A model generated the notes under the pieces. The model did not search any database and was not told the origin of the DNA. It saw nothing but the letters and a program-made list of their open reading frames with translations. The position numbers and the translations under genes are program-made. A stretch of DNA of 64,000 nt from Bacteroidota bacterium (GTDB lineage: Bacteria > Bacteroidota > Bacteroidia > Bacteroidales > WCHB1-69): assembly GCA_017860455.1 (NCBI GenBank), contig JAGDMF010000007.1, positions 1 to 64,000 on the forward strand, written 5' to 3'. Position 1 is the first letter of the stretch. The number at the start of each line of letters is the position of its first letter. This document shows, in pieces, positions 1 through 8,823 of the stretch.

Positions 1-150
1 GGCGAAGCCGGAAAGCCCGCAAAGGAAGAAGCCGATGGGATGCAGGGAGTTAAAGAGCGAGCCTGTGAGCTACTTTAACGACCATGCAGTCCCACGGCTT
101 ATTACTGCGGACTTGCAGGCGGAGACCGACGGCGAGCCTGCGAGCCGGAA
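1..150. other. GC-rich structured intergenic element
   Basis: This stretch is far more GC-rich than the rest of the window and encodes no recognisable protein. Bases 31-47 can pair with 82-98 and 49-55 (GTTAAAG) with 73-79 (CTTTAAC), giving a long hairpin. A second hairpin pairs GCAGGC at 115-120 with GCCTGC at 136-141. The motif GCGAGCCTGYGAGC occurs twice (57-70 and 132-145), and the window opens with a related GGCGAAGCCGG. It could be a REP-like element, a structured RNA or the end of a larger element cut by the window edge. Function unknown. Confidence 0.5.
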
Positions 151-200
151 TGCCAAAAAAAAAGACTACAGACTAATGAATAGTAAAAGAGATAATAAAT

Positions 201-298
201 AAAAGGTAAAAGGTAAAAGGTAAAAGGTAAAAAGTAAAAGGTAAAAAGTAAAAGGTAAAAAGTAAAAGGTAAAAAGTAAAAAGTAAAAGATAAAAGTT
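201..298. repeat. Heptamer tandem array (AAAAGGT/AAAAAGT), 14 units
   Basis: Fourteen consecutive 7-bp units, mostly AAAAGGT alternating with AAAAAGT, run without interruption. No open frame of interest spans it. It is one of several heptamer arrays confined to intergenic gaps of this window. Confidence 0.9.
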
Positions 299-490
299 TT
301 TAATGGTAATTTTTTGTTCAGACTTATCTAGTTTGCTACGAGTATTCTATTCTAATAAATGATTGTTACTGTAGATATGAAAAAAATGAAAATTTATATC
401 TATTAACTAATCAGTTATTTGTGATTTTTTTACCAATCTTTTTTTAGATTAGGATATAATTGCTCCGCCTGATGAATTTCCCCTGCATTT
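299..490. other. AT-rich intergenic spacer, nothing recognised
   Basis: The stretch between two repeat arrays is AT-rich, with no convincing coding frame, tRNA or strong hairpin. I see nothing functional in it. Confidence 0.5.
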
Positions 491-540
491 GAGCAATCGA
501 GCATTCGAGCAATCGAGCATTCCAAGCATTCCGAGCATTA
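491..540. repeat. Octamer tandem array (GAGCAATC/GAGCATTC)
   Basis: Alternating 8-bp units GAGCAATC and GAGCATTC (four units) are followed by two 9-bp variants. It lies just upstream of the promoter of the thioesterase gene. The same GAGCATTC unit recurs at 55332-55363 and, on the other strand, near 32412-32430. Confidence 0.85.
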
Positions 541-561
541 ATTTGAGACTATTTTTATTTT

Positions 562-592
562 TTTGCTAAATGCTATTTTTTTATTACTTTTG
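562..592 (+). promoter_or_regulatory. Bacteroidota-type promoter of the thioesterase/ABC run
   Basis: TTTG (562-565), a 19-base spacer and TACTTTTG (585-592) match the phylum consensus TTTG-N19-21-TAnnTTTG. Transcription would start near 599, so the in-frame ATG at 563 cannot be the start and the ATG at 614 is preferred. Confidence 0.75.
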
Positions 593-613
593 CTTTTTAA
601 CTTATTTAAAACA

Positions 614-1048
614 ATGGAGGATTTACACTTCAACTTCTCGATACCTATACAAATAAGAATGAGTGACTTAGACCCATTTAATCATGTAAATAATGGCGTT
701 CAATGCAGCTATTTTGATATAGGTAGAAGTGCTTATATTGAGAAAATTTTGAATGAAAAAATTGACTGGCTCCAAATTGATCTCGTTTTAGCTCATATTT
801 CTATCGATTTTATCGCTCCTATTAATTACGAAGATACAATTGAATGTGCTTGTAAAGTAGTTCATATTGGAAATAAAAGTTTTAAAATGGTGCAATATTT
901 GATTGATAAGAATGAAAAAATTATAAAAACAAAATCTGAATCTGTAATTGTTGGTTTAGATCGGGAAAAATTAATTGCTATTCCTATCAAAGATCATTAT
1001 AGAGATAAATTAAAAATATTTGAAAATCAATATGATAAACATAACTAA
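614..1048 (+). CDS. Hotdog-fold acyl-CoA thioesterase (YbgC/FadM-like)
   Basis: A 144-residue single-domain protein of the 4-hydroxybenzoyl-CoA thioesterase (hotdog) superfamily, expected to hydrolyse acyl-CoA or acyl-ACP thioesters in the cytoplasm. The motif DLDPFNHVNN near residues 17-26 matches the catalytic D-x-D-x-x-x-H-V-N-N loop of YbgC/FadM-type enzymes, and the length fits the family. An upstream in-frame ATG (563) lies inside the promoter, so 614 is used as the start. The end overlaps the start of the ABC ATPase gene by 17 bases, suggesting co-transcription and perhaps translational coupling. Substrate cannot be told from sequence. Confidence 0.85.
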   Translation: MEDLHFNFSIPIQIRMSDLDPFNHVNNGVQCSYFDIGRSAYIEKILNEKIDWLQIDLVLAHISIDFIAPINYEDTIECACKVVHIGNKSFKMVQYLIDKNEKIIKTKSESVIVGLDREKLIAIPIKDHYRDKLKIFENQYDKHN

Positions 1049-1691
1049 TTTACACAAAACATACTTTGGAGCTGCCCCTTTGCATGTGCTTAAAGGGATC
1101 AACCTAAAGATAGAAGATGGTGCGATGATCTCTATTATGGGAGCTTCCGGTTCTGGAAAATCTACTTTACTCAATATTCTTGGAATTTTAGATAATTATG
1201 ATCAAGGAGATTATTCACTGGATAATCTTTTAATCAAAAACCTTAACGAAACAAAAGCTGCGGAACTTAGAAATAAATATATTGGATTTGTTTTTCAGAA
1301 TTTTAATTTGATTCCATACAAAAATGCAATGGAAAATGTCGCTCTTCCTTTATATTTCAGAAATATTTCGAGAAAAAAAAGGAATAGTATTGCTATGGAA
1401 TATTTGGAAAAAGTGGGATTAGCTCCATGGGCACACCATTTCCCTAACGAAATGAGTGGTGGACAAAAACAACGTGTGGCTATTGCCCGTGCTTTAATTA
1501 CAAATCCAAAAATAATTCTGGCAGATGAACCTACCGGTGCATTGGATAGCAAAACTTCTGAAGAAGTAATTCAACTTCTGAAAGAAGTGAACCAAACAGG
1601 AATGACTATCATTATTGTTACACACGAGCAAATGGTTGCAGAAAACACCCATAGAATAATTAGAATTAAGGACGGAATAATTGAAAATTAG
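1032..1691 (+). CDS. ABC transporter ATPase, MacB/LolD type
   Basis: The nucleotide-binding subunit of a MacB/LolD-type ABC system, about 219 residues. It shows Walker A GASGSGKS (residues 37-44), the signature [15 protein letters not shown], Walker B plus D-loop [11 protein letters not shown] and the switch histidine in VTHE. It begins inside the thioesterase gene; an alternative ATG at 1020 would add four residues. Two permease genes and a membrane-fusion protein follow directly, so this is the energy module of a tripartite export or mechanotransmission pump. Family members move macrolides, peptides, lipoproteins or siderophores; the substrate here is unknown. Confidence 0.93.
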   Translation: MINITNLHKTYFGAAPLHVLKGINLKIEDGAMISIMGASGSGKSTLLNILGILDNYDQGDYSLDNLLIKNLNETKAAELRNKYIGFVFQNFNLIPYKNAMENVALPLYFRNISRKKRNSIAMEYLEKVGLAPWAHHFPNEMSGGQKQRVAIARALITNPKIILADEPTGALDSKTSEEVIQLLKEVNQTGMTIIIVTHEQMVAENTHRIIRIKDGIIEN

Positions 1692-1692
1692 T

Positions 1693-2937
1693 ATGTTTGG
1701 AATTTTCTCTGAGATCGCAACTACTTTAAAAAGAAATAGACTCCGTACTTTTCTTACAGGATTTTCCATCTCCTGGGGGATTTTTATGTTGATTATTCTT
1801 TTAGCTGCCGGAAACGGACTCAAAAATGGGGTGACTTCCAATTTTGGCGACAGAGCTGTCAATAAAATCACTTTATGGGCTGGTATGACTTCAATCCCAT
1901 ACAAAGGATATCCCAAATGGAGAGAAATCAAATTTGATCAAACTGACTCCATTTATTTATCAACAGGGTTAAAACAAGTGGATCAGGTTGTTCCAACATT
2001 TGATCTCGGGGGTAAAACTATAACCAGAGACAAACAAAGTACGACTGTAAGTTTAAGTGCTGTAATTCCTGAGTTTACAAAATATAATAATGTTAAAATT
2101 AAAAATGGAAGATTTATCAATGATATTGATATAAAGGAGTTTAGAAAAGTAATGGTAATTAGTGACAAAGATGCCCCTATCCTTTTTGGACAGGATGATC
2201 CTATCGGTAAAGAAGTAGTATGCGATCAGATTTCTTATACCGTTGTTGGAATTCATAAAGCATCAAACCGTTGGCAAAACGAATTTTATGTCCCATTTTC
2301 TACATTAAACGCCATTTATAATCCTTCCGGAAAATTAAGTCAGTTCACAATTACCGTAAATGGATTAAAAACAGCCGAAGAAAATAAAAGCTTTAATCAG
2401 GAAGTCAAAAAAACCATGGCTCGTAAACATGAGTTTTCTCCGGAGGATGAAAATGCTATATACATTTGGAATATGTTAGAAGATTATCTCCAAACTATGA
2501 AAATTTTCAATGCGATCAGTCTTTTTGTTTGGATTGTAGGAATTGGAACTTTAATAGCCGGAATCGTTGGAGTTGGGAATATTATGTTGATTACTGTAAG
2601 GGAAAGGACAAAAGAGTTTGGTATTCAAAAAGCATTGGGAGCAAAACCTTCCAAAATATTATCTCAAGTGGTACTTGAATCATTAATCATTACTTCCATT
2701 TTTGGGTATATCGGAATGATCTCCGGAATTATTCTCACAGAAATTATCAATTTGGGGATGACTAAATATGCAGTTGGACAAACCGAAGAGTTTGCCATAT
2801 TTAAAAACCCAACTGTTGATTTAGGAATTGCCATTTCGGCTACATTGGTATTAATAATTGCCGGTGTATTAGCTGGTTATTTCCCTGCAAGAAGAGCTGT
2901 AAAAATTAAACCTATTGAAGCACTAAGATACGAATAA
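1693..2937 (+). CDS. MacB-like ABC transporter permease (first of two)
   Basis: A 414-residue MacB/FtsX-type permease: one N-terminal membrane helix (about residues 18-40), a large periplasmic MacB_PCD domain and three C-terminal helices, ending in the family-typical tail PARRAVKIKPIEALRYE. The cytoplasmic coupling motif VRERTKEFGIQKALGA is clear. ATG at 1693, one base after the ATPase stop, is chosen over the TTG at 1681. It is followed 16 bases later by a paralogue of the same architecture, so the transporter probably uses a heterodimer of permeases. Substrate unknown. Confidence 0.9.
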   Translation: MFGIFSEIATTLKRNRLRTFLTGFSISWGIFMLIILLAAGNGLKNGVTSNFGDRAVNKITLWAGMTSIPYKGYPKWREIKFDQTDSIYLSTGLKQVDQVVPTFDLGGKTITRDKQSTTVSLSAVIPEFTKYNNVKIKNGRFINDIDIKEFRKVMVISDKDAPILFGQDDPIGKEVVCDQISYTVVGIHKASNRWQNEFYVPFSTLNAIYNPSGKLSQFTITVNGLKTAEENKSFNQEVKKTMARKHEFSPEDENAIYIWNMLEDYLQTMKIFNAISLFVWIVGIGTLIAGIVGVGNIMLITVRERTKEFGIQKALGAKPSKILSQVVLESLIITSIFGYIGMISGIILTEIINLGMTKYAVGQTEEFAIFKNPTVDLGIAISATLVLIIAGVLAGYFPARRAVKIKPIEALRYE

Positions 2938-2953
2938 TACTACAATCCTGAAT

Positions 2954-4195
2954 ATGATAGATTCTGATAAATTTAAAGAGATTTGGCAAACCATCACCCG
3001 GAACAAAACCAGGAGTTTTCTTACTGCTTTTGGTGTTTTTTGGGGCATGTTTATGTTTATCGTATTGATTGGTATTGGGAAAGGATTTGAAACTGGTATG
3101 CGGAAAAATGTAGGGAATATTGCACCTAACTCCATGTTTGTATTTGGTGGACAAACATCTATCGCATATAAAGGTCTCAATTCCGGACGTTTTTGGCGAA
3201 TGAATAATGATGACCTTGAGATTCTAAAAAAACAACTTCCTGAAATTGAAAATATTTCAGGATTGGTTTTTGCCGGAGCTCCTGCAAAAACTACCCGAAA
3301 AGAAAGATCGGGTGATTTTTCCTATCGGGGAAATGACCACATTTATTACAATATTGAACACCAGACCGTTTTATATGGCAGAGTTTTTAATCAGATTGAC
3401 CTGAAAGAAAAAAGAAAGGTTTGCTTACTCGGTAATAAGGTTTATGATCAGTTGTTTAATCCGGGTGAGGATCCCATTGGAGAAGAGATCTGTTTAGGTG
3501 GAATCTACTATAAAGTGATTGGAGTTGTTAAACCATCCGGCAATATCAATTTTGGAGGTGATGGTGGGTCAACCATTTATATCCCAACAACTACTCTGCA
3601 ACAATTATTTAATAGAGGCAATGATGTTGATATTATAGCCATTTCTGCCGGTGATGATGTAAAAATTAAAGATTTGGAAAAAAAAGTGATTGAAATTCTT
3701 AAATTTAAACATCGTATTGCCCCGGAAGATCCAAAAGCAGTCAATACCTTCAATTTACAAGATATGTTTTTGATGTTTAAATACTTATTTTTAGGTATTA
3801 ACATTTTAATCTGGATTGTAGGTATGGGAACTTTATTGGCAGGTGTTATTGGAATTAGTAATATTATGCTGGTTTCTGTAAAGGAAAGAACGAATGAAAT
3901 TGGTATCAAGCGTGCATTAGGCGCAAAACCGAATGTAATCACCAACCAGATTGTATGGGAAAGCCTGGTATTAACTTTCATTTCAGGATTTGCCGGCATG
4001 TTTTTCGGAATTTTAGTTTTAGTTATAACTGAAACACTATTAAAAGATGCTGAGATGTTTTCAAATCCAACCATCTCATTTACAATGGCTGTTGTATCCG
4101 CTGTAATCATCATTTTATCAGGAATACTTGCCGGGATCATTCCGGCTAAAAGTGCAATAAAAATCAAAGCTATTGATGCTTTAAGAGACGAATAA
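2954..4195 (+). CDS. MacB-like ABC transporter permease (second of two)
   Basis: A 413-residue paralogue of the preceding permease with the same layout: N-terminal helix, MacB_PCD periplasmic domain, three C-terminal helices and the coupling motif VKERTNEIGIKRALGA. The C-terminal tail again ends in an ...IKAIDALRDE sequence. Two unequal permeases with one ATPase and a downstream membrane-fusion protein fit a heteromeric MacAB-like pump. Nothing points to a substrate. Confidence 0.9.
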   Translation: MIDSDKFKEIWQTITRNKTRSFLTAFGVFWGMFMFIVLIGIGKGFETGMRKNVGNIAPNSMFVFGGQTSIAYKGLNSGRFWRMNNDDLEILKKQLPEIENISGLVFAGAPAKTTRKERSGDFSYRGNDHIYYNIEHQTVLYGRVFNQIDLKEKRKVCLLGNKVYDQLFNPGEDPIGEEICLGGIYYKVIGVVKPSGNINFGGDGGSTIYIPTTTLQQLFNRGNDVDIIAISAGDDVKIKDLEKKVIEILKFKHRIAPEDPKAVNTFNLQDMFLMFKYLFLGINILIWIVGMGTLLAGVIGISNIMLVSVKERTNEIGIKRALGAKPNVITNQIVWESLVLTFISGFAGMFFGILVLVITETLLKDAEMFSNPTISFTMAVVSAVIIILSGILAGIIPAKSAIKIKAIDALRDE

Positions 4196-4201
4196 AATTT
4201 A

Positions 4202-4209
4202 TATATTTG
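4202..4209 (+). promoter_or_regulatory. Possible -7 element (TATATTTG)
   Basis: TATATTTG followed by CA, 18 bases before the adaptor ATG, matches the -7 consensus. The nearest upstream TTG (4173-4175) is 26 bases away, longer than usual. It may be an internal promoter for the adaptor gene. Confidence 0.4.
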
Positions 4210-4227
4210 CAATTCAATTTTGGAACA

Positions 4228-5334
4228 ATGAAAAAGATACTCAAAACCACGTTATTCATAATTTTTGGACTAATCGTTGTAGGAACATTTGTTTTTTTAT
4301 GGAGTAAATCAAGAGTAAAAGAGGTAGAATATGAAATGATCTCCGCTGAAACCAAAACAATACAAAAAAAGACTGTTATTACAGGAAAAGTAGAACCTCG
4401 TAATGAAGTTGCCATTAAACCTCAAATTTCCGGAATTGTGATCGCATTGTACAAGGAAGCAGGTCAATTGGTAAAAGCGGGTGATGTAATAGCTAAAGTT
4501 CAGGTGATCCCCGATATTTCTCAGTTAAATAGCGCCGAATCTCGTCTCAATGTAGCCAATATCAATCTGGATCAGGCTAAATCAAATTACGAAAGAATCG
4601 AAAAACTATACAAATCAAAGGTTTCTTCTAAAGAAGCCTACGAGCAGGCTTTAACTTCATACAAAAGTGCAAAAGAGGAAGTGTCAAATGCCACTGAAAG
4701 TATCCAGATTATCAAAGAAGGAATTTCCCAAAAAACCGCTCAATACAGTAATACTTTGATCAAGGCAACCGTTTCCGGAATGATTCTCGACATCCCTGTT
4801 AAAGTAGGTAATTCTGTGATTCAATCTAACAATTTTAATGATGGAACCACCATTGCTACTATTGCCAATATGGGAGACTTGATTTTCATAGGGCAAGTTG
4901 ATGAAACTGAAGTGGGTAAGATTAAAGAAGGAGATCCTGTTGTTTTAATAATTGGAGCCATGCAGGATGCCCGTTTTGATGCTGTTTTGGAATATATTGC
5001 ACCCAAAGGGTCAGTCGAAAATGGTGCAACTGTATTTAGTATCAAAGCTGCTGTTACTCTAAACAAAGATGGCGGTTTTATCAGATCAGGTTATAGTGCC
5101 AATGGAGAAGTTATTACTCAAAAAGTGGATAGCGTAGTTGCCATCCCTGAATATGCTCTTGAATTTTCCGGTGATAGTGCTTTTGTTTATGTCGAAAACA
5201 CTGGCAATAAAAAAGAAAAATTTAAAAAAGTACCAGTTAAAGTGGGTCTCTCAGATGGTTTTTATATTCAAATCAAAGAAGGAATCACGCTGAATACTAA
5301 AATTAGAGGAAAAGCAAAATTACAAAATATTTAA
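4228..5334 (+). CDS. HlyD/MacA-type periplasmic adaptor (membrane-fusion protein)
   Basis: A 368-residue membrane-fusion protein. One N-terminal membrane anchor (about residues 4-24) is followed by a split biotinyl-lipoyl-like domain (VAIKPQISGIVIALYKEAG), an alpha-helical hairpin around residues 95-165 and a beta-barrel region. In MacA-like systems this protein joins the inner-membrane ABC permease to an outer-membrane channel. The ATG at 4228 is used; the frame-upstream TTG at 4207 is part of a -7 element. No TolC-like channel gene lies in the window. Confidence 0.88.
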   Translation: MKKILKTTLFIIFGLIVVGTFVFLWSKSRVKEVEYEMISAETKTIQKKTVITGKVEPRNEVAIKPQISGIVIALYKEAGQLVKAGDVIAKVQVIPDISQLNSAESRLNVANINLDQAKSNYERIEKLYKSKVSSKEAYEQALTSYKSAKEEVSNATESIQIIKEGISQKTAQYSNTLIKATVSGMILDIPVKVGNSVIQSNNFNDGTTIATIANMGDLIFIGQVDETEVGKIKEGDPVVLIIGAMQDARFDAVLEYIAPKGSVENGATVFSIKAAVTLNKDGGFIRSGYSANGEVITQKVDSVVAIPEYALEFSGDSAFVYVENTGNKKEKFKKVPVKVGLSDGFYIQIKEGITLNTKIRGKAKLQNI

Positions 5335-5343
5335 TTTATAACT

Positions 5344-5955
5344 ATGGATTCATTATTCTCAATTTTTTACAGATCAGTCTTTATTGACAATATGGTCTTT
5401 GCCTATTTCTTAGGGATGTGCTCCTATTTAGCTGTTTCAAAATCAGTTAAAACATCCTTTGGGTTAGGAATTGCCGTTTTTTTTGTGATGGTAGTTACAG
5501 TTCCATTCAACTATTTGATAGATAAATATCTATTAAAAGAGGGTGCGTTGATTTGGATCTCTGACTTTTTCATGGATATTGATTTATCTTTCCTTTCTTT
5601 AATCATTTTTATTGCAGTTGTAGCTTCTATTGTTCAATTACTTGAGATGATTATTGAACGTTTTTCTATGAAATTATACAATGCATTGGGAATCTTCCTC
5701 CCATTGATCGCTGTAAATTGTGCTATCTTAGGGGGATCATTATTTATGCAAGAAAAAAACTTTACTACTGTTTGGCAAAGTACTTCTTACGCTGCTGGTT
5801 CCGGCTTAGGTTGGATGTTAGCAATCGTAACTTTTGCCGCTATTAATGAACGTATCAAATATTCTGCCATACCTAAACCGCTTCAAGGTCATGGTATATC
5901 ATACATTATCACCGGTTTAATGGGACTAGGTTTTATGGCTTTCTTAGGGCTTTAA
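5344..5955 (+). CDS. nqrE: Na+-translocating NADH:quinone reductase subunit E
   Basis: A 203-residue six-helix membrane protein that matches NqrE, one of the two paired antiparallel subunits (NqrD/NqrE) of the sodium-pumping NADH:quinone oxidoreductase. The conserved cysteines that bind the intramembrane iron-sulfur centre are present at C26 (GMCSYL) and C126 (VNCAIL). RnfA is the close homologue, but the C-terminal SAIPKPLQGHGISYIITGLMGLGFM is NqrE-like. It stands nine bases after the adaptor gene and twelve before the nuclease gene; none of the other nqr genes is in this window, which is unusual because they normally form one operon. Confidence 0.85.
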   Translation: MDSLFSIFYRSVFIDNMVFAYFLGMCSYLAVSKSVKTSFGLGIAVFFVMVVTVPFNYLIDKYLLKEGALIWISDFFMDIDLSFLSLIIFIAVVASIVQLLEMIIERFSMKLYNALGIFLPLIAVNCAILGGSLFMQEKNFTTVWQSTSYAAGSGLGWMLAIVTFAAINERIKYSAIPKPLQGHGISYIITGLMGLGFMAFLGL

Positions 5956-5967
5956 AAAACATAAAAA

Positions 5968-8820
5968 ATGCATGAATCTACTACTTTTCTAAGAGATTTA
6001 GCGACCCAAATTGTTCAAAACAAAGCTATTTCTCTTGAAAAAAACCTCATCATTTTACCAAACAAACGTGCTAAAAGAGTACTTCAAAAGGAGATTGCCC
6101 TCCTTATTGATCAACCGTGCTTCTCCCCTACTATTTTAACCATTAACGAATTTATAGAATCTCTGTCCCCGCTTCGATCTATTCCAAAAGAGGAACTTAT
6201 TCTTATCCTTTTTGATACATATATTACGCTGGATTCCTTTAAAAATGAAACATTTCAGAGGTTTTTATCATGGGGCTCCATTTTTTTAAGCGATATCAAC
6301 GAACTTGACTTGCAATTAGCTGATGCACCTCTCATTTTTACTAATCTTTCTGAAGCTAAAGAGATTGAAACCTCTTTTTTAAAAGAAACTCTTACGGAAA
6401 ACCAAATCAGTTACCTTCAGTTCTATGTTCAACTTAGTGAAATATATCTTGTTTTTCATCAGAAACTGATTTCAAAAGGAGTTGGTTATGAAGGAATGAT
6501 CTATCGGGATGTGGCAGAACATCTTTCAAAATCAGACCATAATGATTCTGAAATAATCCAGCAATATCATTTTTATAAAAAATTTATTTTTGCCGGATTT
6601 CATGCCCTCTCCCCTTCTGAAATGACCATTTTAGAATATTTCTATCACAGGTTTGATACCTCCTTCATTTTTGATATTGACCATTTTTATGATACTCAAT
6701 ACGCTCCGTTTGTGAAATCGCTTCAAAACAAACTGCGCATTCCGGATATTCATATTAAAGATCATTTTAGAACAATTCCTAAAGAGATCCATATTTCAGC
6801 AGTTCCGGGTCAAATGAATCAAATTTATCATGCCATTGATATTTTAAATTCTATACAACAAACTCAAGGGGATTTAAATGACACAGTTTTAGTTTTTGGA
6901 GATGAAAGTTTAGTTGTTCCTTTCGTTCATGCTTATGATTGTACGAAAGCTAATCTCACCATGGGCTATCCTGTAAAAAACAGCAACCCATACCTTTTGA
7001 TTCAATTGATATTCAGATTATTAAAGAATGGAAATCGATTTTATAAAATTCAGGGAAACAAAGAACTTATATACTATCACAAAGATGTAATTGCATTTTT
7101 ACAAAATCCTCTAGTTGTCAAAGGGATCATTGAAAGTGACTTGAAAGCCGGTAATTTGGTAAATGATATCATCGCTAAAAATCAAATATTTATTAATCAG
7201 TCGAATCTTCCTGAAGAGATCCCACTCTTTTCACTTGATGGGTTTTCTTTACTTCAAGAATTGATCCGATTTATAGAAAAGATTGAATCCCATTATAACT
7301 ACGATTCCCCCGATTTTAATATTTTAGGGATGATTAAGGAACAAATAGATAACACCATTCAATTGTTACAAAACAATCCTCATTTAGATCAATTTTCAGA
7401 TTTATCTTCAGTAGAATTTTTTCTTTTTTCTAAATTAGATACCCTTTCCATTCCTTTTATGGGTGATTTTGACAAAGGGTTACAAGTGTGTGGATTATTG
7501 GAAACCAGAACACTGGATTATAAAAATATTATTTTTCTTTCCATAAATGAAGGGATTCTTCCAAAAGGAAAATCACAACCCTCATTGATTATGTTCGATA
7601 TTAAAAATCATTTCAATTTACCTACATCAACCTATAAAGATTCAATTTTCGCCTATCATTTTTTCAGGTTAATGCAAAGGAGTAAACTCGTGCACATTTT
7701 ATACAACAACGATTCCGGCAATTCATTAACAGAAAAAAGCAGATTCATTTCTCAACTTGAATTTGAAATTGAACGCAGAAAACTCACCGATTCAATTCAT
7801 ATTTTTAAACACAATATTAACAATCCTGTTAAATCTAAAAATATCGAATCGCAGTCTATTACAATTCCAAAAGATGATCGGATTTTAACAAAATTAAAAG
7901 ATATAAATTACTCTCCTTCAGCAATTTCAACGTTTATTCGTTGCCCATTGGCATTTTATCTTTCTAAAGTAGAAGAACTTGAACTTCCTGATAGTGTTGA
8001 TGAAAATGTTGACAATAAGTTAGTGGGTATCATTATTCATACCATTTTAGAATCTATTTTCGAAAAAATTAAAGAAAATCCCTCAGATTGTGACATGATT
8101 TTTGATCAGGTTTCAAAAGAGATTGATTCTATTGTTCAAAAAGCATTTCAAAACAATCCTGATATTAAAAATGCCGATATTTCTAGAGGAAAAATATATT
8201 TAGCCACTGAAATTGTCAAAAAAAACATCATAGCATTTATTCAGATTTCAAAATTAGATTTTTCCAATCATGATATTCATGTTATAGGTAATGAAGTAGA
8301 ATTATTGAATCAAATGCAAACCAAATTTGGGACTGTAAATCTAAAAGGAAAAGTGGATCGAATTGATTTAAGGGATGGGGTCATTACCATTTTAGATTAC
8401 AAAACCGGCACTGTTGATCCAAAAAAATTGCAATTGGAAGATCCTGAAACATTACTTACAGATGAAAAGCAAAAACAGTTACTACAATTATTGGTTTACA
8501 TATATATGTTTCACAAGAGTGATAGCAATCATAACTTACTGAAAACTAATCAATATCAAGCCGGAATTGTTGCATTTAGAGAAGTTCTATTGCAAAACAG
8601 TGATTTTATTTTATATGCAACTGATGCTCGTGATAAAAAAAATAAATCATCAATTCTTGGCATTGAACAAATTGACATAATGGAAGAACTTATTGTTACA
8701 ATCATTGAAAAAATTCTCAATCCAGATATTCCATTTACACAAACTGAGGAGTTATCCCATTGTACATATTGTGATTTCAGTAATATATGTCGCAAAGGAA
8801 TAAGTGATTCAAACAATTAA
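5968..8820 (+). CDS. AddB-like PD-(D/E)XK exonuclease with Fe-S cluster cysteines
   Basis: A 950-residue protein resembling the helicase-like/nuclease subunit of AddAB. The N-terminal half looks like an inactivated helicase scaffold. The C-terminal PD-(D/E)XK domain begins near residue 655 with C659 (RCPLAFY) and contains GIIIHTILE, D797 (KVDRID) and D810-x-K812 (LDYKTG). C932, C935 and C941 (CTYC-x5-C) complete the 4-cysteine cluster site known from AddB. The expected role is processing double-strand breaks for RecA loading. No AddA gene follows; IspG starts three bases after its stop. Confidence 0.85.
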   Translation: MHESTTFLRDLATQIVQNKAISLEKNLIILPNKRAKRVLQKEIALLIDQPCFSPTILTINEFIESLSPLRSIPKEELILILFDTYITLDSFKNETFQRFLSWGSIFLSDINELDLQLADAPLIFTNLSEAKEIETSFLKETLTENQISYLQFYVQLSEIYLVFHQKLISKGVGYEGMIYRDVAEHLSKSDHNDSEIIQQYHFYKKFIFAGFHALSPSEMTILEYFYHRFDTSFIFDIDHFYDTQYAPFVKSLQNKLRIPDIHIKDHFRTIPKEIHISAVPGQMNQIYHAIDILNSIQQTQGDLNDTVLVFGDESLVVPFVHAYDCTKANLTMGYPVKNSNPYLLIQLIFRLLKNGNRFYKIQGNKELIYYHKDVIAFLQNPLVVKGIIESDLKAGNLVNDIIAKNQIFINQSNLPEEIPLFSLDGFSLLQELIRFIEKIESHYNYDSPDFNILGMIKEQIDNTIQLLQNNPHLDQFSDLSSVEFFLFSKLDTLSIPFMGDFDKGLQVCGLLETRTLDYKNIIFLSINEGILPKGKSQPSLIMFDIKNHFNLPTSTYKDSIFAYHFFRLMQRSKLVHILYNNDSGNSLTEKSRFISQLEFEIERRKLTDSIHIFKHNINNPVKSKNIESQSITIPKDDRILTKLKDINYSPSAISTFIRCPLAFYLSKVEELELPDSVDENVDNKLVGIIIHTILESIFEKIKENPSDCDMIFDQVSKEIDSIVQKAFQNNPDIKNADISRGKIYLATEIVKKNIIAFIQISKLDFSNHDIHVIGNEVELLNQMQTKFGTVNLKGKVDRIDLRDGVITILDYKTGTVDPKKLQLEDPETLLTDEKQKQLLQLLVYIYMFHKSDSNHNLLKTNQYQAGIVAFREVLLQNSDFILYATDARDKKNKSSILGIEQIDIMEELIVTIIEKILNPDIPFTQTEELSHCTYCDFSNICRKGISDSNN

Positions 8821-8823
8821 AAA

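Noticed and set aside
563-613. Upstream ATG start for the thioesterase
   Set aside because: It lies inside the TTTG-N19-TACTTTTG promoter and adds residues not typical of the family.
1020-1691. LolCDE lipoprotein transporter
   Set aside because: Two MacB_PCD-type permeases plus a HlyD/MacA-like adaptor indicate a MacAB-like exporter; LolCDE has no such adaptor.
3577-4212. 211-codon open frame antisense to the second permease
   Set aside because: The hydrophobic pattern mirrors the permease on the other strand; no independent evidence.
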